Shown: piece by piece, positions 43,175 through 58,300 of the stretch
Numbering within the stretch: position 1 is the stretch's first letter
How the letters are laid out: every line of letters starts with the position of its first letter
Source: Cystobacter fuscus
GTDB lineage: Bacteria; Myxococcota; Myxococcia; Myxococcales; Myxococcaceae
Direction of reading: 5' to 3'
Assembly (NCBI RefSeq): GCF_002305875.1
Contig: NZ_CP022098.1
Span: 3,224,001-3,288,000, forward strand
Length of the DNA stretch: 64,000 nt
Notes under the pieces: generated by a model
The model's database searches: none
What the model was told of the DNA's origin: nothing
What the model saw: only the letters and a program-made list of their open reading frames with translations
Program-made: the position numbers and the translations under genes

Positions 43175-43777
43175 TTGGGAGCCGTCAGGTCCGCCAACAC
43201 CCGGCGCCTGCCTCCACAGCCATATGCACAGGACATTGCCAGTCGCTATGGGACGGTGGAGCAGGGCATCCAGTTGCGCCTGGAGAAGGAGCGCAATGCG
43301 CTCGAGTCTGCGCAGGAGGCCGCTGGCGTGTCCGAGTTCTACCGCGTGAAGAACGTCGCGGCGAACACGGATGGCTCCATCCTGGCGGTCGAGGTCACCT
43401 TCGCTGGTGCCGACATCGGGAAGAACATCACCCTGGTGCTCGAGGAGGGGGCCTACCGTATCGACGCCATCGGCACGACCGACGTCTCCCTGATGGCCTG
43501 CCCCGGCAGCAAGGACTTCCGGGTGTACAACGCCAGTTCATTTCCTCATGCCGTGTCTTGCCATTCTCCGCTTGTGGACCACGCCGGGTGCTCTGGCAAC
43601 TCGCGTAACTTTTCCCCCCAGGAGAACACGCTCATCAGCTGCCCCAGTTGGTGCGGGTGGGTTGGCGGCACGCGCTTCAACGTGAGCGGCTACTCCCTCC
43701 CGATTGACTGTGCCTACAATCTGGTGGGTTGGGACCTGTATATCGGCGGAACGCGAACCTGCCAGAACCCCTGCTAG
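43175..43777 (+). CDS. Cys-rich protein, possibly missing its N terminus
   Basis: A frame of about 200 codons from a TTG at 43175. Its first 25 codons look non-coding and it lacks a signal peptide and ribosome binding site. From YAQDIASRYGTVEQGIQLRL onward it looks real: a helix, then beta-strands (ILAVEVTFAGADIGKNITLV), then a domain with eight Cys in the last 100 residues (VSCHSPLVDHAGCSGN, LISCPSWCGWVGG, GTRTCQNPC at the end). The Cys content suggests an exported disulfide-rich domain. The gene may be a truncated version of a secreted protein. Confidence 0.45.
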   Translation: MGAVRSANTRRLPPQPYAQDIASRYGTVEQGIQLRLEKERNALESAQEAAGVSEFYRVKNVAANTDGSILAVEVTFAGADIGKNITLVLEEGAYRIDAIGTTDVSLMACPGSKDFRVYNASSFPHAVSCHSPLVDHAGCSGNSRNFSPQENTLISCPSWCGWVGGTRFNVSGYSLPIDCAYNLVGWDLYIGGTRTCQNPC

Positions 43778-43880
43778 CGGCAACGGCAACCCGCAGGCAG
43801 GCGCCACCGCGCAGAAGGCCGTCTATCAGGCCTGGCTCGGCGCCCCCTGGGAGGAGCCCGGGTAGCTGACGGGAAGCCGC

Positions 43881-44231
43881 CTAGAACGCGCCCAGCAGCC
43901 AGACCTTCAGAAAGAGCAGGACGAGCCCCGAGGGGACCGCGAGCACGAACGCCAGTCCGTGCATCTTGAGGAGGCCGGACATGCTCTCGCGGCGGAGGCC
44001 GAGGCTGGAGATTGCCACGTACGCCGCGACGCTGCACCACATCAGCGCCAAGGCCACCCCATTCAGGTCGATCGTGGCGCCGCCCGAGGAGCGGAACATC
44101 GAGAACGAAGCGATCACCGCCAACATGAGGACCACGCCCAACAGCACTCCATGCACCAGGACACGCTGCTTCGGGTCCTGATTCTCGGAGTCGGAGTCTC
44201 CGGCCAGTTCTTCCGTGGTGTTCTCGGACAT
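43881..44231 (-). CDS. Small membrane protein
   Basis: A 116-residue protein from the ATG at 44231 (MSENTTEELAGDSDSENQ). An acidic cytoplasmic N terminus is followed by three hydrophobic helices: VLVHGVLLGVVLMLAVIASF, GVALALMWCSVAAYVAISSL and GLAFVLAVPSGLVLLFLKVW. No family is recognised. The frame extends upstream to 44369, but that part is basic and unlike the rest. Confidence 0.6.
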   Translation of the reverse strand: MSENTTEELAGDSDSENQDPKQRVLVHGVLLGVVLMLAVIASFSMFRSSGGATIDLNGVALALMWCSVAAYVAISSLGLRRESMSGLLKMHGLAFVLAVPSGLVLLFLKVWLLGAF

Positions 44232-44552
44232 CGTGGAGCGGAGTCTACACGAGCCGGTGCACGCTCCCCAACGGGTACACCCCCGCCAGCCGACCGGAGA
44301 GGCTCCCGCTCCAGAGGAGCGCCATGCCGCCCGACGCCTCGCCTGCTGCAAACGCCACCCCACCGCCACTGGCGTATAAGAAGGATGGGAGGCCTGTTGA
44401 GGGAGTGGGCTGGTGCAGAGAGGTCTCGCGTATAGGCGGAATGGGGGCGATGTGGAGGGAGGGGGCTGGAGCCGCCGACGCCCTCTCCCATCACATCAGG
44501 CAGCGCGACCAGGCCCTTCACGCAGTGCCTGTGCCATCCGACGGGCGGAGGA
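44232..44552. other. Intergenic region downstream of the NRPS operon
   Basis: About 320 bases between the small membrane protein start and the P450 stop. It should hold the promoter of the membrane protein and the end of the NRPS transcript. I see no clear hairpin, and the short open frames are unsupported. Confidence 0.4.
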
Positions 44553-45752
44553 CTACCAGGTGACCGGCAATTCGTGGGCGCCGATCAGGTTCTCGTCCTT
44601 CTTGAAGCGAATCTGCTCCAGGGGTGCAGCCAGTCGCAGGTTCGGGATGCGCCGGAACAGGGTGTGGAATGTCACCTCGAGCTCGATGATGGCGAGCGTG
44701 CGACCCGTGCAGAGGTGGATGCCGTGGCCAAAGGCGAAATTGCGATAGGGCTCGCGGTGGACGTCCAGGCGGTCCGGCTCCGGGAAGACTGTCTCATCGC
44801 GGTTGGCCGAATCCGGTTGGGCGAGGACGCCTTCTCCGGCGCGGATGAGCTGGCCACCGATGGTGACATCTTCCGTGGCGGCGCGTTGCCGCCCCATATG
44901 AGAGACGGTGACGTAGCGCAGGAGTTCCTGGACGGCGGCGGAGAGTGCGTCTGGCGTCTCCAGGGCGCGGAACCTGTCGAGCTGGTCCGGGTGGAGCAGC
45001 AGGGCCAGCACGCCCATTCCCACCATGTACCCGGACGGTCCGTGCCCGGCGTAGAACAGCGCGTGGAACATCGCGGTGGCGTCCGGCACGCTCAGCCTTC
45101 CCGGCTGCACGTGCTCGGCCACGACGCGACCCACGAGCGTGTCGGTGGGCTCGCGCAGGTTCTCCTCCACCAGCCGTCGGAAGTAGGTATCCAGCTCGTC
45201 CAGGGCCTTCTCGGCCACCTCGCGCGACGAGGCGCGGGAGCCAATCGTGCGGCTGATGACGTGCAGGCGGTCGGCGTCCTCTCGGGACACGCCGAGCAGA
45301 TCGCAGATGACACGCATGGATACGGGAAGCGCGAAGGCGGAGATCAGGTCGGCCGGCCGGGGCCCGGCCAGCATCGCGTCGAGGACCTCGTCGACGGTCT
45401 GCTGGATTCTCGGGCGCAGGGCCTCCATCCGTCGTGGTGCGAACTCCGGTACGAGCATGGCCCGCTGCGCCCGGTACTCCGCCTCGGGAAGAAACGGGAA
45501 GGGGAGGGGCCGACTCTGGCGGGCCGCGGAGGCGGGCGACGTGTGAGGAAACCCAGGCAGCGAGGAGTCCAGGCTCAGCCTCGGGTCACCCAGCGCCGCG
45601 AGGACGTCCTCGTAGCGGGTGATGAGCCACGGCGTGTTGCCGTCCCACGTGCGAACGGGGCACACCGGAGCCTCCTTCCTCAGTCGCTTGTACTCGGGGG
45701 GAGGGTCCAGGGGATGCTGCCAGTCTTTGGGCAATGGATAGGAATCGGTCAT
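44553..45752 (-). CDS. Cytochrome P450 of the NRPS operon
   Basis: A 399-residue bacterial P450 starting at the ATG at 45752, which overlaps the stop of the C-T protein by four bases. The haem-binding motif FGHGIHLCTG has the Cys ligand near residue 344, and the ExxR motif is ELLRY. The I-helix reads FYAGHGPSGYM. The usual acid-Thr pair after AG(x) is replaced by Gly-Pro-Ser, so oxygen activation must differ or the enzyme does something other than ordinary hydroxylation. Its place after a protein ending in a carrier domain suggests that it acts on a carrier-bound amino acid or peptide. It is the last gene of the operon. Confidence 0.92.
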   Translation of the reverse strand: MTDSYPLPKDWQHPLDPPPEYKRLRKEAPVCPVRTWDGNTPWLITRYEDVLAALGDPRLSLDSSLPGFPHTSPASAARQSRPLPFPFLPEAEYRAQRAMLVPEFAPRRMEALRPRIQQTVDEVLDAMLAGPRPADLISAFALPVSMRVICDLLGVSREDADRLHVISRTIGSRASSREVAEKALDELDTYFRRLVEENLREPTDTLVGRVVAEHVQPGRLSVPDATAMFHALFYAGHGPSGYMVGMGVLALLLHPDQLDRFRALETPDALSAAVQELLRYVTVSHMGRQRAATEDVTIGGQLIRAGEGVLAQPDSANRDETVFPEPDRLDVHREPYRNFAFGHGIHLCTGRTLAIIELEVTFHTLFRRIPNLRLAAPLEQIRFKKDENLIGAHELPVTW

Positions 45753-47259
45753 CGTGATGCTCCAGTTCGCTCGAGCCGAGCGGCGGCTCCCGCCGCGGTG
45801 GGGTTCTGGTACAGCTCTCGCAACCCAAGGTCGCGCCCCAGCTCGGTACGGACTCGGGCCGCGACGTCGATGAGTTGTAGGGAATGGCCGCCGAGGCGGA
45901 AGAAGTCGTCGTGGGGGGCGACCGCTGTGACCCCCAGCACGTCGGCGAAGATGCGGGTGAGGCGCTGTTCGGTCGTGGTGTGAGCCGGCCGCAGGCTCGA
46001 CAGAGGCACCTCCGGAGCCGCGGCGCGCAGGACCTCCTCGTACGAGGTCAGCAGGTCGTCGATGAAGGAAGCGTCGAACAGGCTCTCGTCGAACTCGGCC
46101 CAGACGGTACACGTGCCGTCGCCGCGGTCCTCGACGCGAAGGGTGAGCTCGAACTTCGCCGTGGGGAGATCCCACCGTGGCTCGGTGACCGTGCAGCCAT
46201 GCAATCCCAGCACGCCGGCCGTACCGGTCGGATGGTAGGCGAAGTTGACCTGGACGACGGGCGACCGCGTCGGATCTCTCGGGGGTGCGAGGTCGGCGAC
46301 GAGCTGCTCGAAGGGCAGGTCCTTGTGGGCGTACGCGGCGGCCGTGGCCTCGGATACCCGCGCGAGCAGCTCGCGGAAGGTCGGGTTGCCGCGCAGGTCG
46401 ACCTGCAACACCACGGTGTTGACGAAGAAGCCGAGCACTCGCTCGACCTCGGGCAGGTCCCGGTTGGCCACGGCCAGGCCCAGCAACACCTGTTGCCGGC
46501 CCGCGTGGCGCCCGAGGACGACGCCGCAGGCGGCGGACAGCACCGTGAACACCGTCTGCCGCTCGGCGCTCGCGAAGGCATGTACCGCCGAGGTGAGCTC
46601 GGCGGAGAGAACCCGGTGCATGCGCCGGCCTCGTCCCAGCGCGGGGCGGGGCGAGACCAGGTCGAGCACGAGGGGAATCCCGGACAGTCGCTGCCGCCAC
46701 CAACGCGACAACTCCGCGCGCCGCGCTTCGGTGAGTTGCTCGCGCTGCCAGTCCGCCCAGTCCACGTACTGCACGGGAAGCTCGGGAAGCGTCGTGGGCG
46801 CTCCGGTGACGGCCGCCTGATAGGCGATGGCCAGTTCCTCGAAGAAGACCTGCTGCGACCAGCCATCGGCCACCAGCAGGTGAACGAAGAACACGAGGAG
46901 GTGCGTCTCCGGCTCCACCCTGTGCACGGCGAGCCGCAGCAGCGGCCCGTGCTCGAGGTCGAACGGCTGGGACACCAGGGCTTCGGCGTGACGCAGCGCC
47001 TCGGCTTCGGTCGCCACGTCCACCACCCGCATGTCCCCCCGGGCCTGCTTCAACACGTGCTGGTGCGTCCCGAGTGGGAAGACGGTCCGCAACGGCTCGT
47101 GCCGGGCCACCAGCGCCTCCAGGGTTGTGCGCAGGTGCTCGGTGTCCAGCGGCCCCGTCACGCGGAAGCAGCGGGCCGAGCTGTGCGCGGCTCCCGTCGG
47201 GTCGACCCGGTGCAGGAAGCACAGGCGCTGCTGTGCGAACGACATGGGAAACGCGTTCG

Positions 47260-47263
<4 letters not shown>
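45749..47263 (-). CDS. NRPS condensation-like plus carrier didomain protein
   Basis: A 504-residue protein starting at the ATG at 47263, overlapping the upstream NRPS stop by four bases. Residues 8-430 form a condensation-type domain (AQQRLCFLHRVDPTGAAH, PELPVQYVDWADWQREQL, VLGFFVNTVVLQVDL). The catalytic HHxxxDG motif is HLLVADG, so the second, catalytic His is replaced by Leu. The C-terminal carrier domain is complete, with its Ser in FFRLGGHSLQLID near residue 461. There is no adenylation domain. The degenerate domain may release or cyclise the product, or serve as a docking platform for the following P450, as the X domain of glycopeptide NRPSs does. Confidence 0.9.
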
Positions 47264-52404
<5,141 letters not shown>

Positions 52405-52679
52405 CGATGTCTCCTGCGGGTCATCTGGAGCGCGACTGCCGCGGCGAGCATCGACCCGGCGGTCTGGTTGGGCGCGGACCGTAGTAGCACGCGGGCTCTG
52501 ACCGGCGCCGAGCGTGTGGCTCGGGCAGTGGTCTACAGCCCTATCGTCACGGTTCTTGCGCATGAGAGGGAGGGGGCCCTGTTGAGGGTTGAGGGACTTG
52601 CGGGCGGGCCTGTCCAACGGCTGCAACCGCGCTACCACGCCGTCCTGCCGGCGGTAGCGCCGCGTCCCGAGGCGGCGCC

Positions 52680-53444
52680 TTACGTCCGGGTAATCGACAC
52701 GCCGCCGTCCACCAGCGTCGCCGTGCCCGTGACGAAGGAGGCGTCGTCGGAGGCCAGGAACAGCACCGTCCGGGCCAGCTCCTCGGGCGTGCCCACCCGC
52801 TTCAGCGCGTGCAGCCCGGTGACGAACGTCTTCGCCTCGGGCGTGGCGTTCGCCGCCTGGTACATCGGCGTCTCGACCGCGCCCGGCAGCACCGCGTTCA
52901 CCCGCACGCCACGCGGTCCGTACTCGGCGGCCAGCGCCTGTGTCAGGCCAATCAGCCCGGACTTGCTGGCGGAGTAGGCGGCAGTGCCGGGGAAGGCGAA
53001 GCTGTACCCGACGAAAGTCGAAGTGAAGATGATGGAGCCCGCGCCCTGCTTCACCATCGGCCCGAGCTGGTGCTTGGCGCCCAGGAAGGCGGCGGTCAGG
53101 TTCACCGCCAGCGCGTCGCTGAAGCCCTTCTCGGAGACCTCCGTGCTCGGCCCGCCCTCGCCGAGGACTCCCGCGTTGTTGAAGGCGATGTCCAGCTTGT
53201 CGAACCGCTGGAGTGCGAGCGCCACCAGCGCGCGGGCGTAGTCCTCCGAGCGGACGTCACCGGCCAGGGCAACGGCCTCGCCTCCGGCCGCGGCAATCTC
53301 CGCCACCAGCGCGTCCAGCTCCTCCTTGCGCCGCGCGCCCACCACCACCTTGGCGCCCTCGGCCGCGAACAGCTTCGCCGTGGCCCGCCCGATGCCCGCG
53401 CTCGCGCCCGTGATGATTGCGACCTTCCCGTTCAACCGTTCCAT
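52680..53444 (-). CDS. Short-chain dehydrogenase/reductase
   Basis: A 254-residue classical SDR with the NAD(P)-binding motif TGASAGIGRA, NNAG in DIAFNNAGVLG, the catalytic Ser in IIFTSTFVG and the YSASK active site, ending with the usual VTGTATLVDGG. It is a cytoplasmic NAD(P)-dependent oxidoreductase of unknown substrate. It lies divergently from a LysR gene with a dyad between them, which suggests regulation by it. It is also 275 bases upstream of the NRPS start on the same strand; cotranscription is possible, but the gap suggests that the NRPS has its own promoter. Confidence 0.92.
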   Translation of the reverse strand: MERLNGKVAIITGASAGIGRATAKLFAAEGAKVVVGARRKEELDALVAEIAAAGGEAVALAGDVRSEDYARALVALALQRFDKLDIAFNNAGVLGEGGPSTEVSEKGFSDALAVNLTAAFLGAKHQLGPMVKQGAGSIIFTSTFVGYSFAFPGTAAYSASKSGLIGLTQALAAEYGPRGVRVNAVLPGAVETPMYQAANATPEAKTFVTGLHALKRVGTPEELARTVLFLASDDASFVTGTATLVDGGVSITRT

Positions 53445-53544
53445 GTGCCTGCTCCCGTCGAGGCCCGCGGCGAGACGCCCGGGCCGATGGGAGAGATGTA
53501 CTCATCAGCATTTGTTGGAGAAATAGGCTGAACCTGCTTTGCTC

Positions 53545-53561
53545 ATTCAGCTTTCCTGAAT
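53545..53561. promoter_or_regulatory. LysR-type operator dyad
   Basis: ATTCAG-CTTTC-CTGAAT is a perfect 6-bp inverted repeat with a 5-base spacer. It has the T-N11-A form of LysR boxes and lies 15 bases before the lysR start, in the region divergent to the SDR gene. It probably mediates autoregulation and control of the SDR gene. Confidence 0.6.
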
Positions 53562-53576
53562 GATTGGAGCCTGCGC

Positions 53577-54488
53577 ATGGACCGACTGCGTGCCTTCGAG
53601 GTCTTCACCACGGTGGTCCAGCGCGGCAGCTTCACCCGCGCGGCGGACGCACTGGACACGTCCGCCGCCAACGTCACCCGCTACGTGAACGAATTGGAGC
53701 GCCATCTCGGCACCCGCCTGCTCCACCGCACGTCGCGCCATCTCTCGCTCACGGAGAGCGGTCAGGCTCTTCACGAGCACGTGCGCGGCATCCTCGACGA
53801 CGTGGCCGAGGCCGAGGCGCTAGCCTCCGCGAGCACCGTCCAGGCGCGCGGCAGGTTGCGGCTCAACGCGCCGCTGAGCTTCGGCATCCTCCACCTCGCG
53901 CCGCTCTGGCCCCGCTTCATGGCCCTCCATCCCGACGTGGAGCTGGACGTCTCCCTGTCCGACCGGGTGGTCGACCTCGTCGAGGAGGGCTACGACCTCG
54001 CCATCCGCATCTCACGCGGGGGCGCCGCCGCCAGCCAGGTCACTCGCCGGCTCTCCACGTCGCGCAACGTGGTCTGTGCCGCTCCCGCCTACCTGGCGCG
54101 CGCGGGCAGGCCCAAGCGCCTGGAGGACCTCGCCGCGCATGTCTGCATCGCGTACAGCAACTCGTCGATGGCGGAGGAGTGGCCGCTCACCGACGCGGCC
54201 GGCAATACGCGCGTCGTGCGCATGCGCAGCGTGATGCAAGCCAACAACGGCGACACCGTCCGAGCCGCCGCGCTCGCGGGCCGTGGGCTCATCTGGCAGC
54301 CCACGTTCCTGATTGGCGATGACCTGCGTGCCGGACGTCTGGTGCGCGTGCTGCCGGACCATGCGCTCCCGGACATCGACATCCTCGCCGTGTATCCCAG
54401 CCGTCGGCATCTCAGCGCCAAGGTCCGCCTGATGATCGACTTCCTCGCCGAGCAGTTCCGGGGCACGCCCTCGTGGGACAGGACGTAA
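53577..54488 (+). CDS. LysR-family transcriptional regulator
   Basis: A 303-residue LysR protein of the type that controls divergent SDR genes. The HTH is visible in LRAFEVFTTVVQRGSFTRAA and SAANVTRYVNELE, with LFHRTSR-like LLHRTSRHLSLTESG next. The effector domain starts at GRLRLNAPLSFGI and contains DLVEEGYDLAIRI, as in the CrgA/DsdC-like branch. GGAG precedes the ATG by about seven bases. The protein is full length. Confidence 0.93.
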   Translation: MDRLRAFEVFTTVVQRGSFTRAADALDTSAANVTRYVNELERHLGTRLLHRTSRHLSLTESGQALHEHVRGILDDVAEAEALASASTVQARGRLRLNAPLSFGILHLAPLWPRFMALHPDVELDVSLSDRVVDLVEEGYDLAIRISRGGAAASQVTRRLSTSRNVVCAAPAYLARAGRPKRLEDLAAHVCIAYSNSSMAEEWPLTDAAGNTRVVRMRSVMQANNGDTVRAAALAGRGLIWQPTFLIGDDLRAGRLVRVLPDHALPDIDILAVYPSRRHLSAKVRLMIDFLAEQFRGTPSWDRT

Positions 54489-54497
54489 CCCGCGCGG

Positions 54498-54749
54498 ATG
54501 CGCGGCACCCTCCGCGCTGAGACAGGCAAGCCCAAGAAGGTGGCCAAGGACGCCGCCTGGCAGCGCCGCCAGCTGTCGGTGTGCCCGGGCCTCACCTGTA
54601 TCTGGCAGGTGTCCGGCCGCAACCAGATCTCCTTCGAGGACTGGATGTACCTGGACATGCAGTACATCGACCACTGGAGCCTGAAGGACGACATCAACCT
54701 GATCCTCAAGACGGTGCCCGTGGTCATCATCGGCGGCGGTGCGAGCTAG
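54498..54749 (+). pseudogene. C-terminal fragment of a bacterial sugar transferase
   Basis: The frame encodes the conserved end of an undecaprenyl-phosphate sugar phosphotransferase of the WbaP/WcaJ/EpsZ type: LSVCPGLTCIWQVSGRNQI, FEDWMYLDMQYIDHWSL, then LILKTVPVVIIGGGAS. The membrane part and the catalytic Asp-Glu region are absent, so only about 70 residues remain. Its stop is two bases from the convergent NUDIX stop. It is a relic of an exopolysaccharide gene. Confidence 0.78.
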
Positions 54750-54751
54750 GC

Positions 54752-55135
54752 TCAGGGGTTCATCCGCAGCCACTCGAGGGCCACCTGCCGCGCGAGCTCC
54801 AGGTTCTGGTTGATGTTCTCGGCGAGCTGCCCCAGCTCCTCGTTGGACACGCGGAAGAAGGCCGCTTTAAACCTCCAGTCGGGCTGGCCAGTGCGCACGC
54901 TCGCGCCGTAGGTGTCCAGGCTGACGGCCGTCTCCTCCAGGAACTCCCGGCGGGCACCCTGCTCGACGTCCTCCTTCCTCTCGAGCCTCCCGCCCGGGAA
55001 GGCCGGGCCTCCCGCTCCATTGAGGCGCACGGGAGCGTCGACCGGCGCGCGACTGAAAAACGCTCCATGCGTGTTCTTCTGGAACATGAGGAAGCGGCCT
55101 TCCTCGCTGTGGACGATGGCATAGACCTGGGGCAT
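54752..55135 (-). CDS. NUDIX hydrolase
   Basis: A 127-residue protein from the ATG at 55135 (MPQVYAIVHSEEGRFLMFQK), with GAGG a few bases upstream. The NUDIX box is GGRLERKEDVEQGARREF followed by LEETA: the Gly, the first Glu and REFLEE are conserved, and the Gly near the end is replaced by Ala. It hydrolyses a nucleoside diphosphate linked to another moiety; the substrate cannot be told. It may have entered with, or survived next to, the sugar-transferase relic. Confidence 0.85.
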   Translation of the reverse strand: MPQVYAIVHSEEGRFLMFQKNTHGAFFSRAPVDAPVRLNGAGGPAFPGGRLERKEDVEQGARREFLEETAVSLDTYGASVRTGQPDWRFKAAFFRVSNEELGQLAENINQNLELARQVALEWLRMNP

Positions 55136-55300
55136 GGGAGCCTCTTCGAGGGGGATGTGAAGTTCACCCCGGGGTGGAGGGGCGTCCCCGGTTTTGTGAG
55201 CCCCGCGCGCTGTCCTCACGTCCTGCCAATGAGCAGGCCCGGGCCGAAGTAGGTGCTGCAAGACCCCAGTCAATGCGTATTCCGGCGAAGTGGAGCACCC

Positions 55301-58300
55301 CTAACCGGTAACGCCGTCCTCGCCCGGGGCTGATGGAGTCCCGGACCACTTCAGCGAGGACGCGTCCCCGGCCGCCTTCGACAACGGCGTTCGTTGGCTC
55401 CCGCTGGCGCTCCGAGGGAACTCGACGAAGAAGGTCGTCCCCACCCCGGGCTCGCTCTCCAGCCAGATTCGCCCGGCGTGTGCCAGGACGATCTCCCGCG
55501 CGATGAAGAGCCCGAGGCCGAGCCCACCGTAATTGTGCGAGGCCGCGCGTTCGAACAGCTCGAAGATCCTCGACTGGTCCTCCTTGGGAATCCCGAGCCC
55601 GCGATCCTCGACCCGCAACAGCGCCTTGTCTTCCTCGCTCCACACCTTCATCCGGATGGGGTGACGCGCTCCGTACTTCATGGCATTGGTCAGCAGGTTC
55701 GTCACCACCTGCTCGAGGCGAAACCTGTCCCACTCTCCAACCACCGATAGCTCGAGCTCCAGTTCGAGCGTGCAGCCGGCTTTCTCGAGCTGCTCGGCGA
55801 GGCGCTCCGTGACCTCTCGCGCGACGGCGGAGAGGTCGGTCTCTTCCAAGTGCAGCTCGAGCCGCCCCGTGTTGATACGGGAGACGTCGAGGAGCTGATC
55901 GACCAGTTGGACCAACCGCTTCATCTGGGCACCGAAGGTGGCGAGCATGCTCGCCACCTTGCAGCGGAGCTGCGGCTCCAGGAGTTGATGGGCGAGGGCG
56001 AGTTCCACCTGCCGGGCGCGCAGCCCCATGGAGGTCAGGGGGGTCTTGAGTTCGTGCGAGGCGATCGACAGGAACTCGTCCCTCACGCGAATGGACTCCT
56101 GGGCCTTGCGGTAGAGCAGGGCATTGTCGATGGCGAAGGCCGCTCGGCGTCCCAGCTCCTCCGCCAGGGCCAGGTCGGCCGGACCATGGACCCGGCGCGA
56201 CCGCGTGGAGAGCAGTGACAGCACGCCGAGGCAACGCCCCCTCGCCCAGAGCGGCACGCAGATGAAGGATTGGCCCTCCAGTCCCTTCAGTGCGTTCCAC
56301 CGCGCCTCCTCCGGAATGGGCTGCCCCAGGAGCCCGCGCCTTCCCGGGAAGGCCTCCGGCTGGCCGGTGCGGAGCACCTGATGGGGGCCGGTCGAAGCGT
56401 TGGCATCCAGGGGATGATGATGGAGGAACTCGCGCACGCGCTCGGCTCGAGCTGGGACGACATCGGCCACCGCCACCGGCCGGCGCTGTCCGCTCTCGTG
56501 GAGCGCGAAGACGATGCACAGCTCGGCCAGCCTGGGCACCGCGAGTCCGGCGATGCGCTGGAAGGTGGTTTCGTAGTCGAGCGAGGTCACCAACTCCCTG
56601 CTGGCCTCGGCCAGGAAACGCTCCGCCACTTCCATCCGCTTCCGCTCGGTGATGTCCGTGGCGATGGTGCAGATGGCGTGGGGGGCCTCGGCCGCGTCCG
56701 CGAGGGGAAACTTGACGGAGAGGTACGTATGCGGGCCGTCTGCCTGGTGCACCTCTTCCTCCCATTCCAGCGGCCTGCCCGCTTCGAGCACCTCGAGATC
56801 ATGGGCGCGGGACTGCGCCGCCCGCTCCTTCGGAAAGACCTCGCCGTCGCGCTTGCCGATGAGCCGTTCCGGCTTGATTCCGAAGAGGCTCTCGAAGCGC
56901 CGGTTGACCAGGAGGAAGTGCCCCTGGGTGTCCTTGATGGAGACGAGCGCGGGAGTGTTGTCGATGATCGACTGGAGCTGGTGCTGGCTTCTGCGCAGCG
57001 TCTCCTCCGCCTCCTTGATGTCGGTCACGTCGCTGACGACGACGACCCCGCCTCGCGGGGTGCCCTGGTCGTCCTTGAGCGGGCGGGCGGACACGAGCAG
57101 CCACGTCCCCTCCGGCTTCGTGGAGTGGCGCATGAAGAGCTCCACCCTGTCCACGGCCTCGCCCCGGATGGCCCGGGCGAGCGGCAGCTCCTCGGATGGA
57201 TAGGGGGTGACCTGGTCGTGCAGATAGATGCCGTAGTACTCCGACCATTGCCTGAGGGGCGTGTCGGTCAGACCGATTCCCAGGACCTGCTCCGCCGCCG
57301 GATTGAAGAGCACGAGCCGTCCGTGCTCGTCCGCGACCACCACGCCCTCTCCCATGTTCGTGAGGATGGACTGGAGGAGTTGCCTCTCGGCGTGGAGCGC
57401 CTGCTCGGAGCGGGCCAGCGCCGCCGCCCGCTCCGAGGCGGCTGCCTCCGCCCGCTCGCGCTCCCTGCTCTCCTCCCGCACTTCGGAATAGAGCCTGGCG
57501 TTCTCGAGGGAGATGGCGGCCTGGGCGGCCAGCAGATCGAGCGTCGCCATCCGGTCCTCGGAGAAGGCGTGGCTCGCCAGATCGTTCTCCAGGTACAGGA
57601 GCGCCACCAGCGCTCCCTGCCTCAAGATGGGCAGACACAGCGCGGAGCGAGGCAACCGCGAAGCGCCGGAGCCGTCCACGCCGAACAGCGCCGGGGCGGA
57701 CGAGTCCCCCAGGATGAGTCGCTCCCGGGTCCGCTTCACGTAGTTGACGACGGCTTGGGGCGGAGCCCAGGCCGAGGGCCCCGGAGGGAAGAGCCGGACC
57801 ACGACCTCTCTCTTGTCGAGCCGCGCCTCGGCGCTGATGGACAGGTCCTCTCCCCGGCGCAGCATCAGCAAGCCCCTCTCGGCACCCGCCTGCTCGATGA
57901 GGACGCGCATCAAGGTCTCCAGGAGCCGCTCCAGCACGATCTCACCGGAGATGGCCTGCGAGGCCTTCATCACCGAGAGCAGGTCCAATTGTTCCGTACG
58001 CGCCGTGACCGTGGCGGTGATGGGGAGCGCCGGCCGCTCCAGCAGGTTCGGGTAGCGCTCGTCCAGCGTCCGGACCTTCCCGTCGGCCCCCCAGCACTCG
58101 TAGCAGGCACGGGCCTTGCGCAGATAGGTGTAGGCGAAGTCCTCGAATCCCCGCTGGAGATAGAACCGGGCGGCCAGCTCGTAGGAGAGGCCCTCGTTCT
58201 GGGTGAAGCCGTTGTCCCGCGCCGAGCGGATTGCCTCCTCATACGAGTGCATGGCCTCCAGGTCCCGGCCAAGGAGGCGGGCGATCTCCGCCGACACCAG

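Noticed and set aside
44553-47222. P450 gene as the 3' end of one 889-codon protein
   Set aside because: The upstream half is a shadow of the condensation-carrier gene in another frame. The ATGA overlap at 45749-45752 gives a clear P450 start.
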